Origin: CAYPXN01 sp964414715
GTDB taxonomy: Bacteria; UBA10199; JADFYH01
Assembly (NCBI GenBank): GCA_964414715.1
Contig: CAYPXN010000120.1
Location: forward strand, 1-28,186
Direction: 5' to 3'
DNA length: 28,186 nucleotides
Shown here: positions 1 to 8,200 of the stretch, piece by piece
Position numbering within the stretch: position 1 is the stretch's first letter
Layout: each line of letters opens with the position of its first letter
The notes under the pieces: model-generated
Told to the model about the DNA's origin: nothing
The model's database searches: none
The model's input: the letters and a program-made list of their open reading frames with translations, nothing else
Made by a program: the position numbers and the translations under genes

Positions 1-1
1 A

Positions 2-1915
2 AAAATAGGAAAAACACTTACACAGATTGAAAACCAAAAAAGTTTATTACAAATTCAAACTCAAAAGCTCACAAAATTTATGGCTCTTTTCGGGCTTGGA
101 TTTTGCGTGCTCACTGCCCTCTTTTACAGCCTTATCAATCACAACTGGATTCAAGGAAGCCTTGTCGGAATTACCATGGCGATGTCGATGATTCCCGAAG
201 AAATTCCCGTGGTACTTACCGTGTTTCTTGCCCTGGGGGCATGGAGAATATCAAAACAAAAAGTCCTCACTCGTAAAGCCGATGTCATTGAAACACTGGG
301 TGCCACGACAGTACTTTGTGTCGACAAAACAGGCACTCTCACCCAAAATAAAATGCAAATCGAGATACTTCAGGTCCAAAATCAAACTTTGGAAATCTCA
401 CCCTCACTTCAGGAAATTCCAGAAATATTTCATGAGCTCAGTGAACACTCTATTCTAGCCAGTCAAAAAGATCCTTTCGATCCGATGGAAAGATCTCTCA
501 AATCATTGGGAGAAAATTATCTAAAGAATACTGAACACCTTCACAAGAATTGGCAACTTCTTCGTGAATATCCTCTCTCAAAAGATTTGCTCGCTCTCTC
601 TCATGTTTGGCAATCCCCCGAAGGCAGCGATTACATGATTGCAGCCAAAGGCGCACCTGAAGCCATCATGGATTTATGCCACCTGAGCCATTCCGAACAA
701 GATACCCTACTTAGAGACGTGCACAAGATAGCATCCAAAGGGCTTCGGGTTTTAGGAGTTGCTAAAGCGACCTTTAAAACCAAAGAACTCCCCCACATTC
801 AACATGACTTCGACTTTAAATGGCTCGGCTTAATCGCTTTTTCGGATCCCATTCGACCTCAGGTTCCCCAGGCACTTGAAGAATGTTTCTCAGCCGGAAT
901 TCGTGTCGTCATGATTACCGGAGATTATCCCGAGACTGCAAAAAGCATTGCCCAGAAAATCGGATTAGGCTCAAACTCGATTATTACAGGCAGTGAATTA
1001 AGCTCAATGACTGAATCTGAACTTCAGGAAAAAATCAAAACGGTCAATATTTTTGCACGCATGATGCCTGAACAAAAACTTGGGCTTGTTTCAGCCTTTC
1101 AAAACAACGGCGAAATTGTTGCGATGACTGGAGACGGAGTGAATGACGCTCCCGCCCTAAAATCCGCAAACATTGGCATCGCCATGGGGGAACGGGGAAG
1201 CGATGTGGCTCGTGAATCATCCTCCCTCGTTCTGGTGGACGATGATTTTTCTTCCATCGTACATGCCATTCGAATGGGACGACGAATTTACGAGAACATC
1301 CAAAAAGCTCTTTTCTACATTCTTGCCGTCCACATCCCCATTGCAGGACTTTCACTACTCCCGGTTCTTTTACACTGGCCGCTCATATTAATGCCGGTTC
1401 ACATTGTTTTTTTGGAACTCATCATAGATCCCTCTTCATCTATAGTCTTTGAAAATCAAAAAGAAGAAGAAAACATCATGGAAAGATCTCCTCGAAACAA
1501 AAAGGCAAAACTTCTGGATACGGTAAGCATATTGACTTCTTGTTTGCAGGGCTTGGGTGTTCTGATCTGCAGCATTGCCGTTTTATTTTTTGCAAAAAAA
1601 ATGCATCTCTCTTCAGACACAACAAGGGCAATCGGCTTTACAACTCTCATCTCTTCTAACATTGCACTTATTATCAGTGGACTATCCAAAAGACCTTTTT
1701 GGAAAGGAAATGATTTCTATAAAAACAAATCCTTTTGGGGAGTATGCTTGGGGGCGATAGGAACTCTTGTTCTCATCTTCCGCGTTCCCTTTTTACTCAA
1801 ATTGTTTCATTTTCAAACACCTTCCAACGGATGGTTCATGGTAAGTATTTGCCTGGCTTTCATGCTTTTTTTCTGGAACGAATTCAGCAAAATCATTTTT
1901 TCTTCAAGTAAATAA
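2..1915 (+). CDS. Cation-transporting P-type ATPase (P2-like), 5' end outside window
   Basis: ATP-driven cation pump of the inner membrane, probably Ca2+ or a related cation. The reading frame is open to base 2, so the N-terminus, A domain and first helices lie off the window. Numbering from the first ATG at base 80, the phosphorylation motif DKTGTLT has its aspartate at residue 82, the hinge TGDGVND lies near residue 350, and the C-terminal third has several hydrophobic helices. The M4 motif reads PEEIP rather than the PEGLP of SERCA pumps. The M6-like segment reads HIVFLELIIDP, with Glu and Asp as likely ligands, so the ion should not be assumed. The 3' end overlaps the convergent hotdog gene by 23 bases. 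Family assignment is firm; substrate is inference. Confidence 0.93.
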   Translation, partial: KIGKTLTQIENQKSLLQIQTQKLTKFMALFGLGFCVLTALFYSLINHNWIQGSLVGITMAMSMIPEEIPVVLTVFLALGAWRISKQKVLTRKADVIETLGATTVLCVDKTGTLTQNKMQIEILQVQNQTLEISPSLQEIPEIFHELSEHSILASQKDPFDPMERSLKSLGENYLKNTEHLHKNWQLLREYPLSKDLLALSHVWQSPEGSDYMIAAKGAPEAIMDLCHLSHSEQDTLLRDVHKIASKGLRVLGVAKATFKTKELPHIQHDFDFKWLGLIAFSDPIRPQVPQALEECFSAGIRVVMITGDYPETAKSIAQKIGLGSNSIITGSELSSMTESELQEKIKTVNIFARMMPEQKLGLVSAFQNNGEIVAMTGDGVNDAPALKSANIGIAMGERGSDVARESSSLVLVDDDFSSIVHAIRMGRRIYENIQKALFYILAVHIPIAGLSLLPVLLHWPLILMPVHIVFLELIIDPSSSIVFENQKEEENIMERSPRNKKAKLLDTVSILTSCLQGLGVLICSIAVLFFAKKMHLSSDTTRAIGFTTLISSNIALIISGLSKRPFWKGNDFYKNKSFWGVCLGAIGTLVLIFRVPFLLKLFHFQTPSNGWFMVSICLAFMLFFWNEFSKIIFSSSK

Positions 1916-2345
1916 CCTTATCAATTTCTGCATAAACAAGACCTTCCGCATCCTTCAGTTGCAACTGGTAATTTCGATCGAGTGACTTTTCAGTGCGAAG
2001 CAAATTTTGCACATCTTCAATTTCGGAATTTTCCAACTTAAAATGGCCATATAAAGTTTTTGTACCAGGCTTTTTAAAACGGATCGTCGCTGCTTTGTCC
2101 CAAACAATGTAATTCTTTCCCAATATTTTCATCCACATAATCATATAAATAGGGTCCACTGCACCATACATGCTCCCGCCATAAATGGTCCCCACATAGT
2201 TTCGGGTTCTCCAATTTAAAGGAAGCTTGATCTTCACCTCTTTCCAATCTGAAGAAATATAAGTAATACGGGCTCCCATTCCACGATAGGCGGGGAAAAG
2301 ATTAAAGCTCCAGCGTGCAAGTTTGGTCTTGAAGGATTCAGGCAT
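1893..2345 (-). CDS. DUF4442 hotdog-fold protein (PaaI-like thioesterase)
   Basis: A 150-residue single hotdog domain. The central stretch RNYVGTIYGGSMYGAVDP is typical of DUF4442/PaaI-like acyl-CoA thioesterases, where the Gly-rich helix lines the thioester site. Substrate is unknown. No signal peptide or membrane segment is seen, so it is probably cytoplasmic. It begins 2 bases after the stop of the CDGSH gene upstream, so the two are almost certainly one transcript. Its last codons overlap the 3' end of the convergent ATPase gene. The thioesterase activity is known only for the family. Confidence 0.85.
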   Translation of the reverse strand: MPESFKTKLARWSFNLFPAYRGMGARITYISSDWKEVKIKLPLNWRTRNYVGTIYGGSMYGAVDPIYMIMWMKILGKNYIVWDKAATIRFKKPGTKTLYGHFKLENSEIEDVQNLLRTEKSLDRNYQLQLKDAEGLVYAEIDKVIYLKKK

Positions 2346-2347
2346 AA

Positions 2348-2578
2348 TTAAATTTTACTATGGGTTCCATCACAAAAAGGTGGGTTGTGCGTATGCTTGC
2401 AATTACACAAAAAATATTTTTTTTCTTCGGTAATTTCAAAAAGCTGGGGTGCCATACCAGAACCTTTATGTGAACCATCACAAAAGGGCTGATTGCTGCT
2501 TTTTCCACAAGCACACCAGGCATATTTACCGGGTTTTAAGTCAAGAACAATGGGAGCCTTATTTGAAGTTTGACTCAT
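2348..2578 (-). CDS. Dual CDGSH iron-sulfur protein
   Basis: A 76-residue protein with two CDGSH motifs. The first has Cys22, Cys24, Cys33 and His37 (CDGSH); the second has Cys58, Cys60, Cys69 and His73 (CDGTH). Each 3-Cys/1-His set would bind one [2Fe-2S] cluster, as in the MiNT/CISD3-type class with two motifs in one chain. Such proteins act in redox or iron-sulfur cluster handling; the partner here is unknown. The start is supported by an AGGAG ribosome binding site a few bases upstream. It is first in a two-gene unit with the DUF4442 protein and diverges from the SDR at 2624. Confidence 0.9.
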   Translation of the reverse strand: MSQTSNKAPIVLDLKPGKYAWCACGKSSNQPFCDGSHKGSGMAPQLFEITEEKKYFLCNCKHTHNPPFCDGTHSKI

Positions 2579-2623
2579 AAAAATCTCCTGTTAATAGTAG
2601 TAACTTTATTTCTATAGTTAATT

Positions 2624-3445
2624 ATGACTGAGACAAACAAACAAGTGGTTTTTATCACCGGTGCTTCCTCGGGTATTGGCGCGGCCCTCGCTGAAGAATA
2701 TGCTCGGCAAAATTGTGATTTGATTCTTGCTGCCAGAAGATTGGACAAACTCCTTAAAATTTCAGAAAATTGTCAAAAATTAGGGGCACAAACTCTGATT
2801 ATTAAATGCGATGTTACTCAAATTTCTGATTTAGAAAAGGCATTGAAAGAAAGTTTAAGTCGTTTTGGAAAAATTGACACCCTCATCGCCAATGCAGGCT
2901 TTGGCGTGGCGGGCCCTGTCACAAAACTAAATCCCGAAGACTATCGCCGCCAATTCGAAACCAACATCTTCGGTGTAATCCATAGCATCAAAATTTTTCT
3001 TCCCGAAATTCTCAAAAACAAAGGACGGATTGGAATTGTGGGAAGTGTCAACAGCTACATCGCTCTTCCCGAAGGCTCTCCTTATGCCATGAGCAAGTTT
3101 GCAGTCCGCGCCTTCGCAGAATCTCTATATTACGAACTCAAACCCAAAGGAGTTTCTGTCACTTTAATTGCACCGGGCTTTGTGCAAAGTGAGATTCGTT
3201 TGGTGAATAACAAGGGGGAATTTCGAGAGCATGCCAGAGACCCCATCCCTCCTTGGCTACAAATGCCGGCAGACAAAGCCGCCCGTGATATTTACAAAGC
3301 CCTGCAAAAACGAAAACAATTGGCCATCATCACTTTTCATGGAAAAGTTTTGGTTTTCATCAAACAACATTTTCCCAGATTTTTCAGGTTTGTCATTGGA
3401 CGTTTTGGAGTAAAAGGAAGATCGGAACCTAAATTCAAAGAGTAA
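2624..3445 (+). CDS. Short-chain dehydrogenase/reductase (classical SDR)
   Basis: NAD(P)-dependent oxidoreductase of 273 residues. The cofactor motif TGASSGIG spans residues 12-19, the structural NAG is at 90-92, and the catalytic Ser141, Tyr154 and Lys158 are all present (YAMSK). The extended basic C-terminus with IKQHFPRFFRF may contact membrane, as in lipid- or retinol-active SDRs. It is the first gene of a tight cluster: the flavoprotein starts 3 bases after its stop and the aldehyde dehydrogenase overlaps that gene. This suggests alcohol/aldehyde chemistry on a hydrophobic substrate. No clear Shine-Dalgarno sequence is seen. The substrate cannot be read from sequence. Confidence 0.9.
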   Translation: MTETNKQVVFITGASSGIGAALAEEYARQNCDLILAARRLDKLLKISENCQKLGAQTLIIKCDVTQISDLEKALKESLSRFGKIDTLIANAGFGVAGPVTKLNPEDYRRQFETNIFGVIHSIKIFLPEILKNKGRIGIVGSVNSYIALPEGSPYAMSKFAVRAFAESLYYELKPKGVSVTLIAPGFVQSEIRLVNNKGEFREHARDPIPPWLQMPADKAARDIYKALQKRKQLAIITFHGKVLVFIKQHFPRFFRFVIGRFGVKGRSEPKFKE

Positions 3446-3448
3446 AAT

Positions 3449-5044
3449 ATGTACTACAAACCCTTCAAAGCAGAAAACCTCAAGCAACCCTACGATGCCA
3501 TTATTATTGGATCAGGGATCGGAGGTCTCTCTTGCGCTGCCCTCCTCTCAAAACTCGGTAAAAAAGTTCTGGTTCTCGAAAGACATTATGTCGCAGGAGG
3601 ATTCACCCACACCTATTATCGCAAAGGATATGAGTGGGATGTCGGAGTTCACTACATCGGTGAGGTTCATCGGAAGAAATCTATCCTCAGACGGGTATTT
3701 GATTGTATCACGGATGAAAAACTTCAATGGGCGGAAATGCCGGCCGTATACGACAAGATATTTTTCCCGGATGCAAGTTACGAACTGGTCGCAGGAGTTC
3801 AAAATTTTAGAAATAAACTCTGCGAATATTTCCCTCAGGAACAAAAAGCCATCGATCAATATTTGGAAATGGTCTTCGCTCTTGCTTCCTCTGCAAAAAA
3901 TTATTTCAGCGCCAAAGCACTTCCCCCTCTTCTTTCTACAATTGCATCTCCCTTCTTAACCTCGAAATTTTTAAAATTGGCCAAAAGAACCACTCTCGAT
4001 GTTGTTTCTTCTCTCACCCAAAATGAAAAACTCATCGGCCTTCTCACTTCACAATACGGCGATTACGGATTGCCTCCGGCCCAAAGCAGTTTTGCAATTC
4101 ACGCTATGGTCGTAAAACATTATCTGGACGGGGCGGCTTATCCTGTCGGGGGCTCTGGAAAAATGGCCGAAACTATTTTACCTCTGATTGAAAAAGCGGG
4201 GGGTACTGTTTTGGTAAGGGCAGACGTTTCAGAAATCCTCATTGAAAAAAACCGGGCAGTCGGAGTTCGGCTTAAAAACGGTGACAAACTTCGTGCTCCC
4301 ATGATTGTCAGCGATACCGGATTCACGAATACCGTCACCCAATTAATAAACAAAAAAGATGCTGAAAAATCAGGACTTTGGAACAATCTTCAGAAAGTAA
4401 AACCTTCTACAGGTCACCTCTGTGTTTATTTGGGATTAAAGGAATCTTCCGAGGCTCTCAAGCTTCCCAAAACGAACTATTGGATTTATCCCAGCTACAA
4501 TCACGATCAAAACTTGGAAAATTATTTAAAAGATCCCTTTCAAGCGCCTCCACCTGTCACCTATATTTCATTCCCCTCTTCCAAAGATCCAGATTGGGAA
4601 AAAAGATTTCCCGGAAAATCGACCATCGAAATAATTGGTGTGGCCCCTTTTGACTGGTTTAAAAAATGGAATGGAACGGAATGGAATAAGCGCGGTGAAG
4701 ACTATAAAGCTTACAAAGAAAAACTCGTTCAACCCTTACTCGAAAAACTTTACGAAAAACTCCCTCAGGTAAAAGACAAAATTGAGGTAATGGAAATTTC
4801 CACCCCTCTTTCTACCCAACATTTTTGCAATTATGCCCAGGGGGAGATTTACGGTCTGGACCATACCCCGGCACGATTCACCTATTCGTGGTTACGCCCC
4901 CAGACTCCCATCGGGAATTTATTCCTCACAGGCCAGGATATCGTTTCGGATGGAATCGGTGGCGCATTGATGGCTGGAGTTCTCACCGCCTCTGCAATGA
5001 GCAAAAGAAATTTGCTGGAAGATATTTTTAAAAAGAAACTATGA
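3449..5044 (+). CDS. Retinol saturase / carotenoid isomerase-like FAD oxidoreductase
   Basis: A 531-residue flavoprotein of the phytoene desaturase superfamily. The dinucleotide motif GSGIGGLS lies at residues 21-28 and is followed by LVLERHYVAGGFTH, with an acidic residue ending strand 2. The C-terminal FAD signature reads GNLFLTGQDIVSDGIGGALM. The WDVGVHYIG stretch near residue 63 resembles the all-trans-retinol 13,14-reductase and CrtISO branch more than true phytoene desaturases. It would reduce or isomerise a polyene or other hydrophobic chain. No crtB- or crtE-like gene is in view, so a carotenoid role is unproven. It lies between an SDR and an ALDH in a translationally coupled unit. 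Confidence 0.85.
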   Translation: MYYKPFKAENLKQPYDAIIIGSGIGGLSCAALLSKLGKKVLVLERHYVAGGFTHTYYRKGYEWDVGVHYIGEVHRKKSILRRVFDCITDEKLQWAEMPAVYDKIFFPDASYELVAGVQNFRNKLCEYFPQEQKAIDQYLEMVFALASSAKNYFSAKALPPLLSTIASPFLTSKFLKLAKRTTLDVVSSLTQNEKLIGLLTSQYGDYGLPPAQSSFAIHAMVVKHYLDGAAYPVGGSGKMAETILPLIEKAGGTVLVRADVSEILIEKNRAVGVRLKNGDKLRAPMIVSDTGFTNTVTQLINKKDAEKSGLWNNLQKVKPSTGHLCVYLGLKESSEALKLPKTNYWIYPSYNHDQNLENYLKDPFQAPPPVTYISFPSSKDPDWEKRFPGKSTIEIIGVAPFDWFKKWNGTEWNKRGEDYKAYKEKLVQPLLEKLYEKLPQVKDKIEVMEISTPLSTQHFCNYAQGEIYGLDHTPARFTYSWLRPQTPIGNLFLTGQDIVSDGIGGALMAGVLTASAMSKRNLLEDIFKKKL

Positions 5045-6339
5045 AACAAAAACTAAAAAATGGAAATCTGGCTTATCAAAAATGGAGAAACACCCCTCTT
5101 TCTTTTCGAAGCCAAAAAATTATAAAACTTGCCCAGATTCTTCGAAATCATTCTGAAAAATATGCAAAACTGATGAGCGTTGAAATGGGAAAACCCATTC
5201 GTCAATCCAGGGCAGAAATTGAAAAATGCGCCAAAGCTTGTGAGTTCTATTCCAAACATGCTGAACAATTCTTAAAACCACAAATCATTAAAACCAATTC
5301 TCTTAAATCTTATGTTTGCTTCGAACCCTTGGGTCTGATTCTGGGAATCATGCCCTGGAACTTTCCTTTCTGGCAGGTGTTTCGATTTGCCATCCCAACC
5401 CTCCTTGCCGGAAATGGAGTTCTGCTAAAACATGCCCCCAATGTAAGAAAATGTGCTGCTGAAATCGAAAAAATCTTTCTGAAAGCGGGATTTCCAAAAT
5501 ATCTCTTTCAGAATCTGCCCTTGTCCATCCGAGAAACTCAGACAGTAATCTCAGATTCTCTTGTTCGAGGAGTAAGCCTTACAGGCAGTGTTCAAGCAGG
5601 AAAATCCGTCGCAGAGATTGCAGGGAAACATCTCAAAAAAGTGGTACTTGAGCTGGGAGGATCCGATCCTTTTATAGTTCTAAAAGATGCGAATATCGAC
5701 TTGGCAATTCAGGAAGCGATCACGGGCCGCTTCGGAAATTGTGGCCAAAGCTGTATTGCCGCAAAACGATTTATCCTGCTCAAACCCATTGCCGACAAAT
5801 TTATTCGGGGCCTTCTGCAAAATATTTCAAAAATCAAAATGGGAGATCCTTTCGACCCCAATACAGATCTGGGGCCCATGGCTCGAAATGATCTTCGCAG
5901 CAAGCTTCATCAACAAGTTCTAAAAAGCCTTAAAAATGGGAACAGGATTTTATACGGAGGGAAAATTCCTCCGGGAAAAGCTTTCTTTTATCCTCCCACC
6001 CTAGTTCAATTAAAAAACTTAAAAGTACCTTTATGGCAGGAAGAAGTCTTTGGTCCTGTTGCGGTAGTTCATGTGGTGAATTCTGAAAGTGCTGCACTCA
6101 AGCTCGCGAATGAGACTTCCTTTGGTTTGGGTGCGAGTGTGCATACACGAAACCTGAAAAAAGGAGAAGAATTCGCCCAATATATTGAAGCGGGCAGTTG
6201 TTTTGTAAATCAAATGGTACATTCAGATCCTCGCCTTCCTTTTGGTGGAATTAAAAACTCCGGCCTGGGACGAGAACTTTCTCATTATGGAATGCACGAG
6301 TTTGTGAATATCAAAACGCTTTCCATTTATCCTGCCTAA
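5041..6339 (+). CDS. NAD(P)-dependent aldehyde dehydrogenase (succinate-semialdehyde dehydrogenase-like)
   Basis: Oxidises an aldehyde to the acid. It has 432 residues and all the main ALDH elements: Asn107 in PWNFP, Glu204 in ELGG and the nucleophile Cys238 in GQSCIAAKRF. The GQSCIAAKRF context matches the short GabD1/Sad-type semialdehyde dehydrogenases. It starts at an ATGA overlap with the flavoprotein stop, so it is probably translationally coupled. The N-terminus is somewhat short and lacks the usual NPATGE-type leader seen in many relatives. Given the neighbours, it may oxidise an aldehyde made by the SDR. Succinate semialdehyde as substrate is only a family guess. Confidence 0.9.
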   Translation: MKQKLKNGNLAYQKWRNTPLSFRSQKIIKLAQILRNHSEKYAKLMSVEMGKPIRQSRAEIEKCAKACEFYSKHAEQFLKPQIIKTNSLKSYVCFEPLGLILGIMPWNFPFWQVFRFAIPTLLAGNGVLLKHAPNVRKCAAEIEKIFLKAGFPKYLFQNLPLSIRETQTVISDSLVRGVSLTGSVQAGKSVAEIAGKHLKKVVLELGGSDPFIVLKDANIDLAIQEAITGRFGNCGQSCIAAKRFILLKPIADKFIRGLLQNISKIKMGDPFDPNTDLGPMARNDLRSKLHQQVLKSLKNGNRILYGGKIPPGKAFFYPPTLVQLKNLKVPLWQEEVFGPVAVVHVVNSESAALKLANETSFGLGASVHTRNLKKGEEFAQYIEAGSCFVNQMVHSDPRLPFGGIKNSGLGRELSHYGMHEFVNIKTLSIYPA

Positions 6340-6383
6340 ATTGCCTCTTGAGCTCTCTGAAAAGCTGATCTAATCCTTTGATT

Positions 6384-7493
6384 ATGTTTCGCTGGCAAGA
6401 ACTTCCACAACCTATCTTTGGCCTGGCTCCCATGGACGGAGTGACCGATCATGTATTTCGCACCATCGTTTATCGTCACGGTCCACCCGATGTGATGTTT
6501 ACAGAGTTTGTGAGCGTGGAAGGACTCTCTCGACGTATTCCCGCACTTTTCAATGATTTAAAATATCAAAGTCATGAACGACCGATGATCGCTCAAATTT
6601 ATGGTTACGAACCCGAAGCTTTCAAGGCAAGTGTCCGCATCGTTGCTGAACACGGTTTCGATGGAGTGGATATTAACATGGGCTGCCCTGCAAAGTCAGT
6701 AGTTCACAGCGGTGGCGGTGCAGCCCTCATCAGAGAATGTCCACACGCAAAAACGATTATCAAAACTTGTGGGCAAACATTGAAAGAAATTTACGAAGAA
6801 ACAGGAAAACTTCTTCCTCTCTCCGTCAAAACACGTCTGGGTTATGAAAAAAACATGGTAAAAGATTGGATTGCTCAACTTTTAGAATGCGAAGAACTTT
6901 CCAATATTTCTCTTCACGGAAGAACTTTAAAGCAAGGCTACTCGGGAGAAGCGGATTGGGATGCCATCGCTCAAGCCGCTGAACTTGCAAAAGGTTCCGG
7001 AAAAACCATTTTGGGAAATGGAGATATAAAAAATTTGGCCGATGCCGCGGAACGTATTCAAAAATATAAAGTAAATGGCGTTTTACTGGGGCGAGCGAGT
7101 TATGGGAATCCTTGGCTGTTTCGGGAGAAGGAAAAATTTCGCCAAATTTTCCCCTCATCCTCCCTGCGGGCACCTTCTCCCTCAAGGGGAGAAGGCTATA
7201 AGGATGCACCCCCTCTCCCCTTCGAGGGAGAGGGCCGGGATGAGGGGGTACGCGTTCTCCTCGAGCATGCACGCCTTCTTTGGGAATCGAAAGATCCCAG
7301 ACAATTCATCCAAATCCGCAAACACTGCGGATGGTACATTAAAGGCTTTAACGGTGCTGCAGAATTGCGTGCTAAACTGGTACGCGTAAGCACTTTTCCA
7401 GAATTGGAAGAAATTTTACACAATTTCGTCATCCCGGCCTTGAGCCAGGATCTCACGGGCATTCAAGAAATGCCGGATCAGAGTCCGGCATGA
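6384..7493 (+). CDS. dus: tRNA-dihydrouridine synthase with repeat-encoded insert and tail
   Basis: FMN enzyme that reduces uridines in the tRNA D-loop. Numbered from the ATG at 6384 (an in-frame TTG lies two codons earlier), the FMN motif LAPMDGVTD begins at residue 14, the catalytic Cys101 is in NMGCPAKS, and the barrel closes with GNGDIKN and LLGRASYGNPW near residues 211-244. Two stretches look foreign. Residues about 255-289 are Pro/Gly/Glu/Arg-rich and are encoded by a double-hairpin repeat between the barrel and the helical domain. The last about 20 residues, from VIPALSQD on, are encoded by another repeat. Without them the protein would be about 315 residues, normal for the family. 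The stop overlaps the maf start. Which Dus class it belongs to is not resolved. Confidence 0.93.
   Translation: MFRWQELPQPIFGLAPMDGVTDHVFRTIVYRHGPPDVMFTEFVSVEGLSRRIPALFNDLKYQSHERPMIAQIYGYEPEAFKASVRIVAEHGFDGVDINMGCPAKSVVHSGGGAALIRECPHAKTIIKTCGQTLKEIYEETGKLLPLSVKTRLGYEKNMVKDWIAQLLECEELSNISLHGRTLKQGYSGEADWDAIAQAAELAKGSGKTILGNGDIKNLADAAERIQKYKVNGVLLGRASYGNPWLFREKEKFRQIFPSSSLRAPSPSRGEGYKDAPPLPFEGEGRDEGVRVLLEHARLLWESKDPRQFIQIRKHCGWYIKGFNGAAELRAKLVRVSTFPELEEILHNFVIPALSQDLTGIQEMPDQSPA
7151..7248. repeat. Double-hairpin palindromic repeat inside dus
   Basis: An outer inverted repeat (CCCCTCATCC at 7151-7160 with GGATGAGGGG at 7238-7247) encloses two perfect 9-bp hairpins, 7173-7181/7187-7195 and 7211-7219/7226-7234. 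The second hairpin has the same CCCTCTCCC/GGGAGAGGG arms as the intergenic copy at 8975-9031. The copy keeps the dus reading frame open. This is REP/BIME-like architecture; no transposase is nearby. Confidence 0.85.
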
Positions 7494-7494
7494 C
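7428..7494. repeat. Imperfect palindromic repeat spanning the dus 3' end and maf start
   Basis: The ends are GTCATCCCGG (7428-7437) and CCGGCATGAC (7485-7494), inverted with one mismatch, and the interior contains further complementary segments. The element encodes the last about 20 residues and the TGA stop of dus, and it also contains the ATG of maf at 7490. The terminal sequence resembles dispersed repeats of the GTCATnCCGG type found in many bacterial genomes. Confidence 0.8.
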
Positions 7495-8143
7495 AAAACA
7501 TTCTACACCTAAAATTATTCTCGCATCTACTTCACCCCGGAGAAAAGAAATTCTTCAACTTCTACAAATCCCTTTTGAAGTCATTCCCCCGAATTATGAA
7601 GAAGAAAGTTTAAATGAACTTTCTCCCTATGAAGAAGCACAACGATTTTCCATCGAGAAAGCAAATTCTCTTCAAACACTTTATCCAGATTCGATCATTA
7701 TCGGGAGTGATACTCTGATTGAGTTTGAGGGACAAAAAATCGGCAAACCACGCAACCCCGAACATGCCAAAGAAATACTTCAAAAACTCCGTGGCAAAAC
7801 GCATGATGTTTTAAGTGCCGTTTGTATTCTGGATACGGAAAATCAAAAAATGGAAAGAACGGTGGAAGTCACACAAATTACCATGAACTCTTATTGTGAT
7901 TCCGAGATTGAGGCTTACATCGCCACAAAAGAACCTTTGGATAAAGCCGGCTCTTATGCCCTGCAAGGGCATGGCCGTTTCCTTATTTCTAAACTAGAGG
8001 GAGATTATTTGTCTGCCGTCGGACTTCCCTTACGCTTTGTCGCAGAAAGCTTGATAAAATTTGGAATTCAAATACCGGTAGATGTTGAAAAAATTTATCA
8101 GGAAAAAAATTTCCTAAACTGGAAAAGTTATAAGCCCTCCTAA
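7490..8143 (+). CDS. maf: Maf family nucleoside triphosphate pyrophosphatase
   Basis: House-cleaning enzyme that hydrolyses non-canonical or excess nucleotides (dTTP/UTP or modified bases) to monophosphates. It has 217 residues. The N-terminal motif IILASTSPRRKEIL carries the Ser and Arg residues of the Maf phosphate site. IIGSDTLIEFEG and GKPRNPEHA supply the acidic metal-site region, and KAGSYALQGHG with LEGDYLSAVGLPL matches the C-terminal half. The start ATG lies within a repeat and overlaps the dus stop (ATGA), with no evident Shine-Dalgarno sequence, so translation probably depends on coupling to dus. The last codons run into another repeat at 8144. The family is certain; the preferred nucleotide is not. 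Confidence 0.93.
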   Translation: MTKHSTPKIILASTSPRRKEILQLLQIPFEVIPPNYEEESLNELSPYEEAQRFSIEKANSLQTLYPDSIIIGSDTLIEFEGQKIGKPRNPEHAKEILQKLRGKTHDVLSAVCILDTENQKMERTVEVTQITMNSYCDSEIEAYIATKEPLDKAGSYALQGHGRFLISKLEGDYLSAVGLPLRFVAESLIKFGIQIPVDVEKIYQEKNFLNWKSYKPS

Positions 8144-8197
8144 CCTCCCCTTGCCAGGGGAGGAAACCGAACATCCCCCTGATAAGGGGGATTGAGG
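8144..8197. repeat. Paired hairpins between convergent maf and SDR genes
   Basis: An 8-bp perfect stem (CCTCCCCT at 8144-8151 with AGGGGAGG at 8156-8163, loop TGCC) is followed by a 6-bp stem (8074 offset not applicable; 8174-8179 with 8186-8191). It fills the convergent gap and could act as a bidirectional transcription end, although no long T tract follows either stem. The G/C-run composition resembles the other palindromic repeats of this window. Confidence 0.65.
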
Positions 8198-8200
8198 GGC

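Noticed and set aside
6826..7272. Long antisense reading frame opposite dus
   Set aside because: It is a shadow frame produced partly by the GC-rich repeat; the + strand has an intact Dus with catalytic motifs.
8144..8197. Strong intrinsic terminator between maf and the SDR
   Set aside because: The stems are good, but neither is followed by a T run on either strand, so I kept it only as a repeat with possible termination activity.
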